From Alphaproteobacteria bacterium (GTDB taxonomy: Bacteria > Myxococcota_A > UBA796 > GCA-2862545), in NCBI GenBank assembly GCA_020632915.1, contig JACKEP010000025.1, forward strand, positions 1 through 64,000: 64,000 nt of DNA, in the 5' to 3' direction. The notes below the pieces were generated by a model. That model did not search any database. It was given only the letters and a program-made list of their open reading frames with translations, and was not told the DNA's origin. The position numbers and the translations under genes are program-made. Of the stretch, positions 52,866 to 61,102 are shown piece after piece. Position 1 is the first letter of the stretch. Each line of letters opens with the position of its first letter.

Positions 52866-54101
52866 TCACCAGCCGCAGTACTTGCGCAGCGCGTACACGC
52901 CGCTCGACACCACGTAGGACGCGTAGAGCGCGTGCGCGTCGCGGTTCCAGTGCAGCGAATGCGGCACCTCGCCCGGCGTGGCGATCGCCCCGAGCATCGT
53001 GCCGTCGGAAGCGAGCGCGTAGACGATCCCGTTCGCGCGGTCCGTCAGGTACAGCGTCTCGTTCTCGTCGATCGTCAGGTCCAGGTAGATGGACCCGGGC
53101 ACCGACGGCAGCGAGTAGGACCCGAGCCACGGCAGGCCGTGCAGGGTCAGGTCGTAGACGTCGAGGACCTGGCCGCCTCCCACCGTGCCCGACACCTTGT
53201 AGGCGCGGGTGCTGTCGACGTTGCGCACCACGTCGACGCCGTTGCCGCCCAGGCCGACCCCGGCCCACGTGTCGGTGTGCGCGAAGCTCGTGTCGAAGGT
53301 GTAGACCCCGCGGGCGGCGCGGTTGACGACGTTGAGGTTGCCGAACCGGTCGACGTAGCCGTTGCCGAAGTTGAGCGTGGTGGTGACCTCCGCCCCGACG
53401 TCGGCCCCTGTGAGCGGGTCGATGCGGCGCAGGCGCGGCGTCGGTGAGTAGTACTGGTAGATCACCAGCGTGTGGGTCCAGCCGTCGTAGTCGAAGGCGT
53501 GGTTCGCGAAGGCATACGGGCTCGGGTAGTCGATGCCCGTCAGCCCCAGGTCGAAGTCGCGCAGGACGATGTCGCCGCCCTCCCCCACGATGACGTGGTC
53601 GTCGCGGTCGCCGTCGATGTTGTCCTGGTCGTGGGGCGCGCCCATCGGCACGTCGGCGAGGACGTCACCGAACGTGCACGGCGCGGGCACGGTGCGGTCG
53701 ACCACCTGGCTCTTGCGCAGCGCCATCGGCTCGGACCCGGCCTGGAACGACCAGGTGCTGCCGACCGGCAGGGAGACGGGGGGCGTGACGGTGACCGTGG
53801 CGATGCCGTCGAGGCTGGCCACGGCCGACCCCACCACCGACGGCGCGGGCGCCAGGTCCATGCAGCTGCCGCCGAGCACGGCCGGGCACCACGTGCCGGG
53901 GTGACCGGCGAGCACGTAGACCGTCGCCCCGGGGGTGGCGTCCTCGACGAGCAGCTCGAGCGCTTCCCCAGGCAGCAGCGCGGTGACGGCGAGGTGCAGG
54001 GGAGGACCGGGCGGGGGGCGCTGGAGGTCGAGGTCCGACCCGCCAGACGCGCAGGCGGCGACGGCGAGCGCGAGGACGGTGGACACGGGACGCGTGGACA
54101 T
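52866..54101 (-). CDS. Lipoprotein with shared beta domain and propeller-like repeats
   Basis: GGGAGG with a 5-nt spacer precedes MSTRPVSTVLALAVAAC, a lipoprotein signal (lipobox VAAC). Residues about 35-140 (LLPGEALELLVEDATPGATVYVLAG; SCMDLAPAPSVVGSAVASLDGIATVTVTPP) are the domain also found in the expansin-like and Asp-repeat proteins of this window. Residues about 150-411 hold repeated YxYDxxxx-type blades (YVDRFGNLNVVNRAARGVYTFD; LYLTDRANGIVYALASDG) suggesting a propeller. The promoter hexamer TAGCGT lies 23 nt upstream. 411 residues. Function unknown; surface-exposed by inference. Confidence 0.75.
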   Translation of the reverse strand: MSTRPVSTVLALAVAACASGGSDLDLQRPPPGPPLHLAVTALLPGEALELLVEDATPGATVYVLAGHPGTWCPAVLGGSCMDLAPAPSVVGSAVASLDGIATVTVTPPVSLPVGSTWSFQAGSEPMALRKSQVVDRTVPAPCTFGDVLADVPMGAPHDQDNIDGDRDDHVIVGEGGDIVLRDFDLGLTGIDYPSPYAFANHAFDYDGWTHTLVIYQYYSPTPRLRRIDPLTGADVGAEVTTTLNFGNGYVDRFGNLNVVNRAARGVYTFDTSFAHTDTWAGVGLGGNGVDVVRNVDSTRAYKVSGTVGGGQVLDVYDLTLHGLPWLGSYSLPSVPGSIYLDLTIDENETLYLTDRANGIVYALASDGTMLGAIATPGEVPHSLHWNRDAHALYASYVVSSGVYALRKYCGW

Positions 54102-54123
54102 GGATCCCTCCCTGGACCCGTCG

Positions 54124-54129
54124 ACGCTA
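54124..54129 (-). promoter_or_regulatory. TAGCGT, putative -10 element
   Basis: TAGCGT on the minus strand, 23 nt before the 54101 ATG; one of the window's start-proximal TA(C/G)NNT hexamers. Confidence 0.4.
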
Positions 54130-54203
54130 GCGCGAGGTCGCTGCACGCCCGGTTGCAGGGCCGTGTCGCGGCTTGGGCACGCCACGCGGGGCCGCCCCTC
54201 CGG

Positions 54204-54209
54204 TAGACT
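54204..54209 (+). promoter_or_regulatory. TAGACT, putative -10 element
   Basis: TAGACT 18 nt before the ATG of the M50 protease gene, facing the divergent 54124 hexamer. Confidence 0.4.
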
Positions 54210-54226
54210 CCCCCCGTGGAGGGGGG

Positions 54227-55891
54227 ATGGCGGTGTCGTTTCGCGCGTTCGGCGTGCCGTTCTCCATCGAGCCCGGGTTCTGGGGGACGGCGGTGGCGCT
54301 CGGCGTGGCCGTCTCGGTATTCCACGACCCCGGCCTCTGGCGGTGGGTCGCGCACCCCGACCCCTTCGGCCTGCATCACCCCGCCGTGCTCCTGGCGTGG
54401 TTGCCCAGCCTCGGCCTCGCCGTGCTCCTCCACGAGGCGGGCCACGCACTCGCGGGCCAGGCCCTCGGCGGGCATCCCACGGTCGAGCTCACCGCCGAGC
54501 ACGCGATCACCACCGTCCCGGAGACCGCGAGCTGGTCGTCGTCCCAGCGCATCCTGCTGTTCGCCGCGGGGTCGGCCGCCGGGCTGGTGGCGGGTGTCGC
54601 TGGCCTCGGCGTCTACGCGGTCGCGCACCTGCTGGCACCTCCGGCCGTGCTCGCCGTCGTGGCGCCGGTGACGCGGCTGTGGGTGTGGCTCAACGTCGCC
54701 TGGGGACTGGTGAACCTGCTGCCGATGCTCCCGACCGACGGCGGGCAGATCCTGCAGGAGATCGTCGACACGGCGACCGGGCGCCCCGAACACCCACTGA
54801 CTGCACGCCTCGGCGTGGCGGTGGGCGTCGTCGTGACGCTGGTGGCCACCGCCGTCGGGTACCCGTTCGGCGCGATCGTGGGTGGCGCGCTGACCGCGCG
54901 CACGTGGCGCGTGGCGCAGACCCATGGGGCGCACGCGGCCGACGCCGCGCTCCAGCCCGCGATCGACGCGCTGGTCGCGGCCTACCAGGACAGCCCGGGG
55001 ACGCTGGTGCAGCGCCTGGACGAGCTCGCGGCGCTGCGTCTCCGCGCCCGGTCGGCCCGCAACCTGGCGAACCTCGTGCGCATGGAGGCCCACCTGCGCG
55101 CCGCCTCCGGCGCCGGGGACGACGCGGCAGCCTTGCTCGACGCCCACCCTGCCGTGGACGTGCCGCCCTCGCTCGCGTCGTTCGTCGCGCGGGAGCTGAC
55201 CCCGGCGCAGGGCGCCGATCGCTGGTGGGCACGCGCGATGCCCGAGAGCGCGCCGGTCAGCGACATGGTGCGCGCCCACCGCGTGTCGGCCAGCCTGCGC
55301 GACGGGGCCCGTGACGACGCGATCCGCCAGCTGGACGCCTGGTCGTCGGCGTCGCGGTTCGGAGAGCTCTCCGCCGCGTGTGTGTGGCTCGTCGAGCGCC
55401 ACGCCACCGACGCGGCGCGGTGGCTGGCGGCCGTGGCGGCCGACGAGGACGAGGACTTCGGCGCGGGTCTGCAGGCGCTGATCGAAGCGACCACCGGCGA
55501 CTGGGTCGCGTTCGATCGGGCGTTCGCCGCGTCCCGCGCGACGGTGGACGACCCCGGCGACCTGCACGACGGCTGGGCAGGCATCGGCTCGTGGTGGTTC
55601 CACCGCGGCGCACCGGCGGTGGCGGAGCCCTTGCTGCGACGGCTCGACGACGCCCGCCCCACCTGCCAGTCGGCCTACAACCTCGCGTGCACGGCGGCGC
55701 GGCTCGGGCGTCCGGACGAAGCGCTGGCCTGGCTCGACACGGCGGCTGCGCGGCCCGACGACGGGACGCTGGCCGGGCTCCCGACGGACGAGGACTTCGC
55801 GTCCCTGCACGGCCATCCGCGGTTCGAGGCGATGCGCGCGCGGCACGCACCCACGGAGGCCCGGGTCCACCCCGCGGTCCCCGGTGCGTGA
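54227..55891 (+). CDS. M50-family site-2 protease-like protein with helical-repeat C-terminus
   Basis: GGAGG 4 nt upstream fixes the ATG. The zinc motif LLHEAGHALAG gives His69, Glu70 and His73, and NLLPMLPTDGG (Asp171) supplies the third ligand; both lie in membrane helices, as in S2P proteases. There are about five hydrophobic segments between residues 15 and 235. Residues about 250-554 are soluble and helical, in TPR-like pairs (SAYNLACTAARLGRPDEALAWLDTAA). Family members cut membrane-bound regulators within the bilayer. A soluble TPR tail could recruit the substrate; no anti-sigma factor is adjacent. 554 residues. Confidence 0.87.
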   Translation: MAVSFRAFGVPFSIEPGFWGTAVALGVAVSVFHDPGLWRWVAHPDPFGLHHPAVLLAWLPSLGLAVLLHEAGHALAGQALGGHPTVELTAEHAITTVPETASWSSSQRILLFAAGSAAGLVAGVAGLGVYAVAHLLAPPAVLAVVAPVTRLWVWLNVAWGLVNLLPMLPTDGGQILQEIVDTATGRPEHPLTARLGVAVGVVVTLVATAVGYPFGAIVGGALTARTWRVAQTHGAHAADAALQPAIDALVAAYQDSPGTLVQRLDELAALRLRARSARNLANLVRMEAHLRAASGAGDDAAALLDAHPAVDVPPSLASFVARELTPAQGADRWWARAMPESAPVSDMVRAHRVSASLRDGARDDAIRQLDAWSSASRFGELSAACVWLVERHATDAARWLAAVAADEDEDFGAGLQALIEATTGDWVAFDRAFAASRATVDDPGDLHDGWAGIGSWWFHRGAPAVAEPLLRRLDDARPTCQSAYNLACTAARLGRPDEALAWLDTAAARPDDGTLAGLPTDEDFASLHGHPRFEAMRARHAPTEARVHPAVPGA

Positions 55892-55961
55892 GCCCGACCG
55901 ACCCGACAGGCGTCGCCGCGTCCGAAGTCCGTTTCGTGGCCGGGATCCGGTCGACCTGCGG

Positions 55962-55967
55962 TAGGCT
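55962..55967 (+). promoter_or_regulatory. TAGGCT, putative -10 element
   Basis: TAGGCT 21 nt before the ATG of the Asp-repeat protein gene; same hexamer as at 23665 on the other strand. Confidence 0.4.
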
Positions 55968-55987
55968 GCGCCGCCGGGGAGGCAACC

Positions 55988-58069
55988 ATGTGGATCCTGC
56001 TCACGTCGCTTGCGCTGGCCAACGAGATCGGCCCGGACGACCAGCGGCTGTCCGATCACCTCTACGACGGCAACCAGCTCTTCGACTGCGACGACGCCAG
56101 CGTCGCCGCCGGTTCGGACACCTACCTGGTGGTGTTCACCAGCGACAACAGCGTGCTGGAGCCGCCGCCGTGGCAGGACGGTGACCAGGCGGTGTGGGCC
56201 CAGCGCGTGGACGCAGCCACCGGCGCCCAGCTCGGCCCGGAGTTCCTGGTCAGCGCCGACGACGGCACCGCCGCCGAGGCGCTCTGGCCCGACGTGGCCT
56301 ACAACCCCGACGACGACCAGTTCCTCGTGGTGTGGTCCGGCACGTCCCCCACGGGCGACCTCGAGCTGTACGGCCGGCGCATCGACGGCAGCACGGGCCT
56401 GCTCCTCGGCGTGCCGGTGCGGCTGACCATCTGGGGCGTCGCGGGCAACACCTCCTCGTCGGTGTACAGCCCACGCCTCGTCTACAACACCGAGCGCCAC
56501 GAGTACGTCGCCGTGTTCCACGGTCCGGTGGACGGCCTCGAGGACGAGATCTGGGCCGTCCGGCTCAGCCGGGGCGGCACGGCGCTGTCGGCACCGGTCA
56601 GCGTGATGCAGATGCCCGGCGGCACCGCCCGAGAGGTCTTCTTCCCTGACATCGCCTTCGACGCCGGACGCGACCGCTACCTCGTGGTGGCCCAGGGCGA
56701 CGCCACCGCCGACGACTACGAGGTGTGGGCCCGCGGTCTGGACGGGGCGCTGGGCGGCCTGACGCCCCTGTTCCAGGTCTCCGACGCCGGCGGGGGCGGG
56801 CGCACGTCGCGCGACGCCAACGTCCCACGCGTCGCCTACAACCCCGTCGACGACGCCTACGACGTCGTCTGGCTCGACGACAGCGTGCTCGACGGCAAGT
56901 ACGAGGTGTTCGCGCGCCGGGTGCCCGGCGACGCCAGCGCGGCGGCCGGCGCGCCCGTGCGGGTCTCGTTCTCCGGCGACGACACGTCCGCCGCCCTGAC
57001 CGGCGAGAACCCCGACGTCGCCGTGTCCCCGGCCGGTGACGTCCTGGTCACCTGGTTCGCCGACTACGTGGAGAGCGAGAACTTCGAGATCCTGCTGACC
57101 GAGCTCGCCCCCGACCTGTCGGTGGCCCGGCCCGCCCAGGCGATCTCGACGATGGGCGACCCCACCCAGGCGTCGGGCACCGTGCGCGACGAGGCCCGCG
57201 ATCCCGCCGTGGCCACCGGGAGCACCACCGCCTTCGTGGCCTGGCACGGCATGGAGGACCGCGGCAGCCTCTACGGCGAGGGGGAGATCTACGCCCAGCT
57301 GTGGGAGCTGGTGAACGTCGATCGCGACGGCGACGGCGTGCCCGATGCCATCGACCCGTGCTTCGGCGACAACGCGACGGGCGACGACGACGGGGATGGC
57401 GTCTGCGGCGACCTCGACCTGTGCCTCGGCAACGACGACCTCGGCGACAGCGACGCCGACGGCGTCTGCGACGACCTCGACGCGTGCCTGGGCCAGGACG
57501 CCGTGGGCGACGACGACGGCGACGGCCGCTGCAACGACATCGACGCCTGCTGGGGCACCGACGCCACCGGCGACACCGACGGCGACGGTTTCTGCGATGA
57601 CATCGACGTGTGCACCGGCGACCCCCGCACCGGCGACGGCGACGGCGACGCCGTGTGCGACGACGTCGACCTGTGCCTGGGCGACGACCGCAGCGGCGAC
57701 GGCGACGGCGACGGCGTCTGCGACGATCGGGACTTCACCCTGCTGGTCACCGACGTCCGCCCGGGGGACCCGCTCCACCTCCAGGTCTACGGCGCCACGC
57801 CCGGCGCCCGCGTCGCGTTCGCGCTCACGCTGCACGGGCCGGGCAACGCCCCGTGCGTGCCGAACACCACCGTGTGCGGCGACCTGTCCTCCCCGTTCCT
57901 CCTCGGCATCCACGTCGTCGATGCGGCGGGGAGCGCCACCCACACGGTGCAGGTCCCGACCACCGTGGCACCCGGGACCTTCCTGTTCCTGCAGGCGCTG
58001 GAGGCGCGCGCCGGCGGCGGTGACACCACCCAGGTGGTGTTCCGCGTGGTGCAGACGCCCGCACCCTAG
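55988..58069 (+). CDS. Secreted propeller protein with seven 21-residue Asp repeats and shared C-terminal domain
   Basis: MWILLTSLALANE is a short signal peptide. Residues about 20-435 repeat a blade pattern (DVAYNPDDDQFLVVWSG; RVAYNPVDDAYDVVWLDD; VFARRVPG), consistent with a beta-propeller. Residues about 440-580 consist of seven near-identical 21-residue units of the form C-x-G-x-D-x-x-G-D-x-D-x-D-G-x-C-D-D-x-D, thrombospondin-3-like calcium-binding repeats. Residues about 580-693 are the beta domain shared with two lipoproteins here. GGGGAGG precedes the ATG. No lipobox, so it is secreted or attached by another route. 693 residues. Surface or matrix protein by inference. Confidence 0.85.
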   Translation: MWILLTSLALANEIGPDDQRLSDHLYDGNQLFDCDDASVAAGSDTYLVVFTSDNSVLEPPPWQDGDQAVWAQRVDAATGAQLGPEFLVSADDGTAAEALWPDVAYNPDDDQFLVVWSGTSPTGDLELYGRRIDGSTGLLLGVPVRLTIWGVAGNTSSSVYSPRLVYNTERHEYVAVFHGPVDGLEDEIWAVRLSRGGTALSAPVSVMQMPGGTAREVFFPDIAFDAGRDRYLVVAQGDATADDYEVWARGLDGALGGLTPLFQVSDAGGGGRTSRDANVPRVAYNPVDDAYDVVWLDDSVLDGKYEVFARRVPGDASAAAGAPVRVSFSGDDTSAALTGENPDVAVSPAGDVLVTWFADYVESENFEILLTELAPDLSVARPAQAISTMGDPTQASGTVRDEARDPAVATGSTTAFVAWHGMEDRGSLYGEGEIYAQLWELVNVDRDGDGVPDAIDPCFGDNATGDDDGDGVCGDLDLCLGNDDLGDSDADGVCDDLDACLGQDAVGDDDGDGRCNDIDACWGTDATGDTDGDGFCDDIDVCTGDPRTGDGDGDAVCDDVDLCLGDDRSGDGDGDGVCDDRDFTLLVTDVRPGDPLHLQVYGATPGARVAFALTLHGPGNAPCVPNTTVCGDLSSPFLLGIHVVDAAGSATHTVQVPTTVAPGTFLFLQALEARAGGGDTTQVVFRVVQTPAP
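57310..57735 (+). repeat. 63-bp tandem repeat (seven copies) encoding Asp-rich calcium-binding units
   Basis: Seven consecutive 63-bp units inside the propeller gene, each encoding a 21-residue Asp repeat. The copies differ mainly at silent or conservative positions. Such arrays can expand and contract. Confidence 0.75.
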
Positions 58070-58116
58070 CGACGGTTCCCCGGGCCCGGGATCGACGGCG
58101 CGTGCACGTCGCCGCG

Positions 58117-58133
58117 CTGTCAGGGCCTGTCAG
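58117..58133 (+). repeat. CTGTCAG direct repeat, 10 bp apart
   Basis: CTGTCAG occurs at 58117 and 58127 with ten-bp spacing, one helical turn, 23 bp before the TACGCT hexamer of the small lipoprotein gene. Possibly an activator site or a -35 variant. Confidence 0.3.
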
Positions 58134-58155
58134 CGCCTGCCGCCCACCCGCCGCG

Positions 58156-58161
58156 TACGCT
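58156..58161 (+). promoter_or_regulatory. TACGCT, putative -10 element
   Basis: TACGCT 78 nt before the GTG of the small lipoprotein gene, implying a leader of about 70 nt, longer than for other genes here. Confidence 0.35.
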
Positions 58162-58238
58162 CCGTGCAGATCCGAACCACGCGAGCCGCGAGTCCCGACG
58201 CCGGAACCCGGCGACGGCTCGCCGCGCAGGAGGTGCAC

Positions 58239-58463
58239 GTGGAGCGACTGAGAGCGATTGCGATCGCGTGCTGCGTCGGCCTGGCCGCAGGCTGTACCGG
58301 CACGTCGTCCGACAAGAACCAGGACACCGACTGCGTCGATGGCGCCGGCACGAACTGTGACTCGGACACCGTCGACACGACGGACACCACGGACACCACG
58401 GACACCACGTGCCCGCCGTGCACGCTCGGCACCGCCGCGCTCGACGACTGCTGCCTGGACTGA
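58239..58463 (+). CDS. Small lipoprotein with Thr/Asp tandem repeat
   Basis: AGGAGGTGCAC leads into the GTG. VERLRAIAIACCVGLAAGC is a lipoprotein signal (lipobox AAGC). The mature about 55 residues contain NQDTDCVDGAGTNCDSD, a TTDTTDTTDTT stretch encoded by a short tandem DNA repeat, and a Cys-rich end (CPPCTLGTAALDDCCLD) with four of the six Cys. 74 residues. No known family. It is 52 bp upstream of the next surface-protein gene on the same strand, likely co-transcribed. Confidence 0.7.
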   Translation: MERLRAIAIACCVGLAAGCTGTSSDKNQDTDCVDGAGTNCDSDTVDTTDTTDTTDTTCPPCTLGTAALDDCCLD

Positions 58464-58515
58464 CCCACCCACCGACAACCGCACGCCGCGGCACGTCCGC
58501 GGCCATGGAGGACCG

Positions 58516-59148
58516 ATGAAGCTCAAGATGATCGTGCTCGACCCTGAACTGTCGACCCGCACCGGCCGCCGCATCGTCGGGGTGGGCATCCTGACCGCGA
58601 TCGCCGCGGGCGGCCTGGCCGTCGCCGCGCCGTCGCTGACCAGCTGGAGCTCGGGCGAGACGCTCACCGCCAGCGACCTCAACGCCAACTTCAACGAGCT
58701 CGCCGCCGCGATCGAAGACGTCGACGCCAACCGCGGCACGTTCACCAACCTGTCCACCGGCGAGCTGTGGACCGAGTACCGCGGCTACTGCGGCAGCACG
58801 TCCGCCCGCACCGGCAACCTGGGCAACGCCCGCGGCGCCAAGGCGCTGTGCGAGACGGCGTGCGGCACGTCCGGCGCGCACATGTGCACGAGCGCCGAGG
58901 TGCTGCGGTCCTGGGCCACCGGCACCGACGTCCCCGCCGGCGGCTGGGTCGAGGGGCCGAGCCTGGTGGTGTCGTCCCCGTCCGCCGCGTCGACCCGCTC
59001 CTGCCTGGGCTGGGGCAACCAGTACGGCAGCGAGGTCGGCTGGACGGTCGACTACTACCCGCTGGACGGTGACAACCCCGGCGGCCCCGGCCTCCTGTTC
59101 GAGGCACGCGCGTGCAACACCACGCACGCCGTCACCTGCTGCGACTGA
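58516..59148 (+). CDS. Membrane-anchored Cys-rich surface protein
   Basis: GGAGG 4 nt before the ATG. Residues about 18-38 (RIVGVGILTAIAAGGLAVAA) form a membrane anchor or signal. Residues about 45-66 (WSSGETLTASDLNANFNELAAAIEDV) resemble the short stalk seen before phage tail-fibre-like domains. The C-terminal about 130 residues have eight or more Cys (YCGSTSAR; ALCETACGTSGAHMCTSAEV; RSCLGWGNQ; ARACNTTHAVTCCD) in the spacing of a domain common on myxobacterial surfaces, distantly lectin-like. 210 residues. Ligand unknown. A GC hairpin follows the stop. Confidence 0.72.
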   Translation: MKLKMIVLDPELSTRTGRRIVGVGILTAIAAGGLAVAAPSLTSWSSGETLTASDLNANFNELAAAIEDVDANRGTFTNLSTGELWTEYRGYCGSTSARTGNLGNARGAKALCETACGTSGAHMCTSAEVLRSWATGTDVPAGGWVEGPSLVVSSPSAASTRSCLGWGNQYGSEVGWTVDYYPLDGDNPGGPGLLFEARACNTTHAVTCCD

Positions 59149-59162
59149 CCCCGCGCCCGGGG
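59149..59162. terminator. Hairpin directly after a stop codon, between convergent genes
   Basis: CCCCG, a 4-nt loop and CGGGG start at the base after the 59146 TGA. It has no U-run. It may serve both facing genes, but the stem is short. Confidence 0.35.
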
Positions 59163-59191
59163 ACGGCCGCCACGACGCGGTCGTCCCGCGG

Positions 59192-60094
59192 TCAGGACAG
59201 GGGCGCGACCACCACGTGCCTGAGCCCGAGCCGCAGCGTGCGTGCCGTCGCCCGGATCTCCACGAGATCACGAGCGTGGCGCACGCCGAGCTCGGCCAGG
59301 TCCTTGCGGCACCGGTAGAGCGCGACGTGCACGTGGTTGGCCGACATCCGCAGCATCGTGCGGAAGCGCTCCGCGTCCACCCAGCCCTGCTCGGGCTCCG
59401 GCAGTCCCGCCTCGACGTCCTCGAGCCGCAGACGGGCGAGCGTGAGCAGGGGGTAGTGGTGTGCGCGGGGGCGCAGGGGCCTCGCCACCCCGCCGACCAC
59501 GACGGTGGGCTCGACGTGCTCCTCGTCCGCGCTGACCCGGAAGTGCAGCGCCACGTCGTCGACCACCGCGCGGTGCTCCCGCGTGGCCGCCAACGCCTCG
59601 GGCAGATCGAGGCGCCACGAGCGCCCTCCGGCCTCGATCGACAGCCCGGAGTGCACCGGGCGGGCCTCGTCCCCGTCGAGCACGACCCACCCCAGGTGGT
59701 CGTCGGCCGTGATCATCACCGCGTCGTCGCCGGTGTCGGGCAGCGACAGCCACGTGCCCAGGCCGCTGACCACCTCGTCGCCACAGACCGCCGTCGGTGC
59801 CGGGGCGTCGACCGAGGTGACGGTGAACCCGCCCTCCGCGGCGCCGAACGCCACGACGTCGCCGAGTCCCAGCGGCTGCGACACCCCGGGCGCGAGCCGC
59901 TCGCCGTTGAGGTGGGTGCCGTTGCGGCTGCCGAGATCGCGAACCGACCACACCTCGCCATCCCAGGCCAGGACGGCGTGCTCGGCGGAGACCTCAGGGC
60001 GGGGCAGCGTCAGCTGCAGCGACCGCGAGCGTCCCACCAGGTGTCGTTCCTTGAGGACGTGGACCGTCCCATCCGCCGCACGCAGACTCGCCAT
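59192..60094 (-). CDS. FHA-domain protein with C-terminal winged-helix-like region
   Basis: Residues about 15-75 form an FHA domain: HLVGRSRSLQLTLPRPEVSAEHAVLAWDGEVWSVRDLGSRNGTHLNG has the GRS, S-x-E-H and S-R-N-G-T residues that contact phosphothreonine. The middle (about 90-200) is unrecognised. The last about 90 residues (GWVDAERFRTMLRMSANHVHVALYRCRKDLAELGV) look like a winged helix, so it may be a phospho-dependent regulator. No kinase gene is adjacent. The TACCCT promoter hexamer is only 7 nt before the ATG, so the mRNA is probably leaderless. 300 residues. Confidence 0.83.
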   Translation of the reverse strand: MASLRAADGTVHVLKERHLVGRSRSLQLTLPRPEVSAEHAVLAWDGEVWSVRDLGSRNGTHLNGERLAPGVSQPLGLGDVVAFGAAEGGFTVTSVDAPAPTAVCGDEVVSGLGTWLSLPDTGDDAVMITADDHLGWVVLDGDEARPVHSGLSIEAGGRSWRLDLPEALAATREHRAVVDDVALHFRVSADEEHVEPTVVVGGVARPLRPRAHHYPLLTLARLRLEDVEAGLPEPEQGWVDAERFRTMLRMSANHVHVALYRCRKDLAELGVRHARDLVEIRATARTLRLGLRHVVVAPLS

Positions 60095-60100
60095 GCGCGC

Positions 60101-60106
60101 AGGGTA
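60101..60106 (-). promoter_or_regulatory. TACCCT, putative -10 element of a leaderless transcript
   Basis: TACCCT on the minus strand, 7 nt before the FHA gene's ATG, which places the expected transcription start at or next to the ATG. No ribosome binding site is visible. Confidence 0.4.
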
Positions 60107-60221
60107 GCATGAGGGCCGCGGTTGTCACCGCGGAGGCGTGAGGCACCGGACGCATCGGATCCGGCGGGTCGGCGTGGCCGGGGTGGGGCGCGACGGAGCG
60201 GTACGGCACCCTCGCCCGGCG

Positions 60222-60590
60222 AACCGCCTTGCCGCGTCCGGCGCGCGCGAGGGGACCCAGCTGACGGCGCTGGTCGCGCCGCGGCGGCAGCACCGGGTGC
60301 GCTACCTCGGGGTGCTGGCGCCGGCGGCGCGGTGGCGGTCACGGGTGGTGCCGCCTCCGAAGGCGCCCGCGGCGCCAAAGCGGCCGAGCCGGTGGCGGCG
60401 GTGGGCGGACCTCATGGAGCGGGTGTTCGGCTGGCAGCCCCAGCGGTGTCCGCGCTGGGCGCAGCTCATGCGGCAGGTCGGGATGGTGCGGGCGGGCGCG
60501 GGCGACGTGCTCGCGTCGCTGCAGCGTCAAGAGGACCTCGTGCGGGTCGGGCCACCGGCGCGCGGGGACCCGGACGCGGCCGAGGCGTGA
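60222..60590 (+). pseudogene. C-terminal remnant of an IS91-family transposase
   Basis: GTQLTALVAPRRQHRVRYLGVLAPAARWRSRVV matches the diagnostic HxVRYHGVLAPxxxWR region near the end of IS91 (Y2/HUH) transposases. It is followed by the RRVFG-like segment RWADLMERVFGWQPQRCPRWAQLM, in which the usual CPxCGG metal-binding pair has lost its second Cys. The N-terminal two thirds, including the HUH and Y2 catalytic motifs, are absent, and no start is assignable. It is a decayed fragment that ends 31 bp before the direct-repeat copy. Confidence 0.72.
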
Positions 60591-60620
60591 GGGTCAGGCG
60601 GGCGACAGGCGGAGGAGCGC

Positions 60621-60715
60621 GACGGTGACCGGCACGGGGTGAGGCGGTGGTGTGCGCGCGTGGCGGGGCGCGGCGTGCGCGCCTGCGGGAAGCGCATCGC
60701 CGGCGCGGGCGAGCG
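60621..60715. repeat. Direct repeat, copy 1 (IS91-associated end)
   Basis: 95 bp closely matching 62201-62295 without gaps, with a perfect 52-bp core (60631-60682). It lies just downstream of the IS91 transposase remnant, where an IS91-type terminus is expected. Confidence 0.75.
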
Positions 60716-61102
60716 GGGCCGTTGAGGGGTCGGAGGCAGGTCGGAGCGGCGGCGTGGTAGAGTCGCTGGGGCGCTGAAAACACCCGTGCCCGGACGGTGG
60801 TGCCCTGGACGTCTTGAACGGTGGGTGGAGAGACGACACCCTCTGCGCATAGGATCTGAACGATATCCTGATCAGCTCCTACGTCGGGCTGCGGGACCCA
60901 TCAGGGCTTGATCGACTGTACTACTCCAGCGGCGGCACCGGCGCTCCAAGCCCGAGCTCCACCGCCCGTCACCCTTCCCTCGTCTTGTGGAAACTCTTCA
61001 TCCGGTACGGCATGGGGCGCGTGTACATACTACACCTGCTCTGTAGTCCCATTTGCCTGTCGGGGAGTTGCTCCACACTAGATTCTGACTAGGACATCTG
61101 CC
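60716..61102. other. Intergenic transition into low-GC DNA, promoter region of the RCC1-like gene
   Basis: The GC-rich sequence gives way near 60775 to clearly more AT-rich DNA. TAGAGT at 60758 matches the window's promoter hexamer. Otherwise I see no gene; short T-rich words such as GTACATACTACAC near 61021 could be the promoter for the downstream gene. Confidence 0.4.

Noticed and set aside
58370..58412. Short GACACCACG tandem repeat as a regulatory array
   Set aside because: It lies inside the small lipoprotein gene and encodes the TTD linker.
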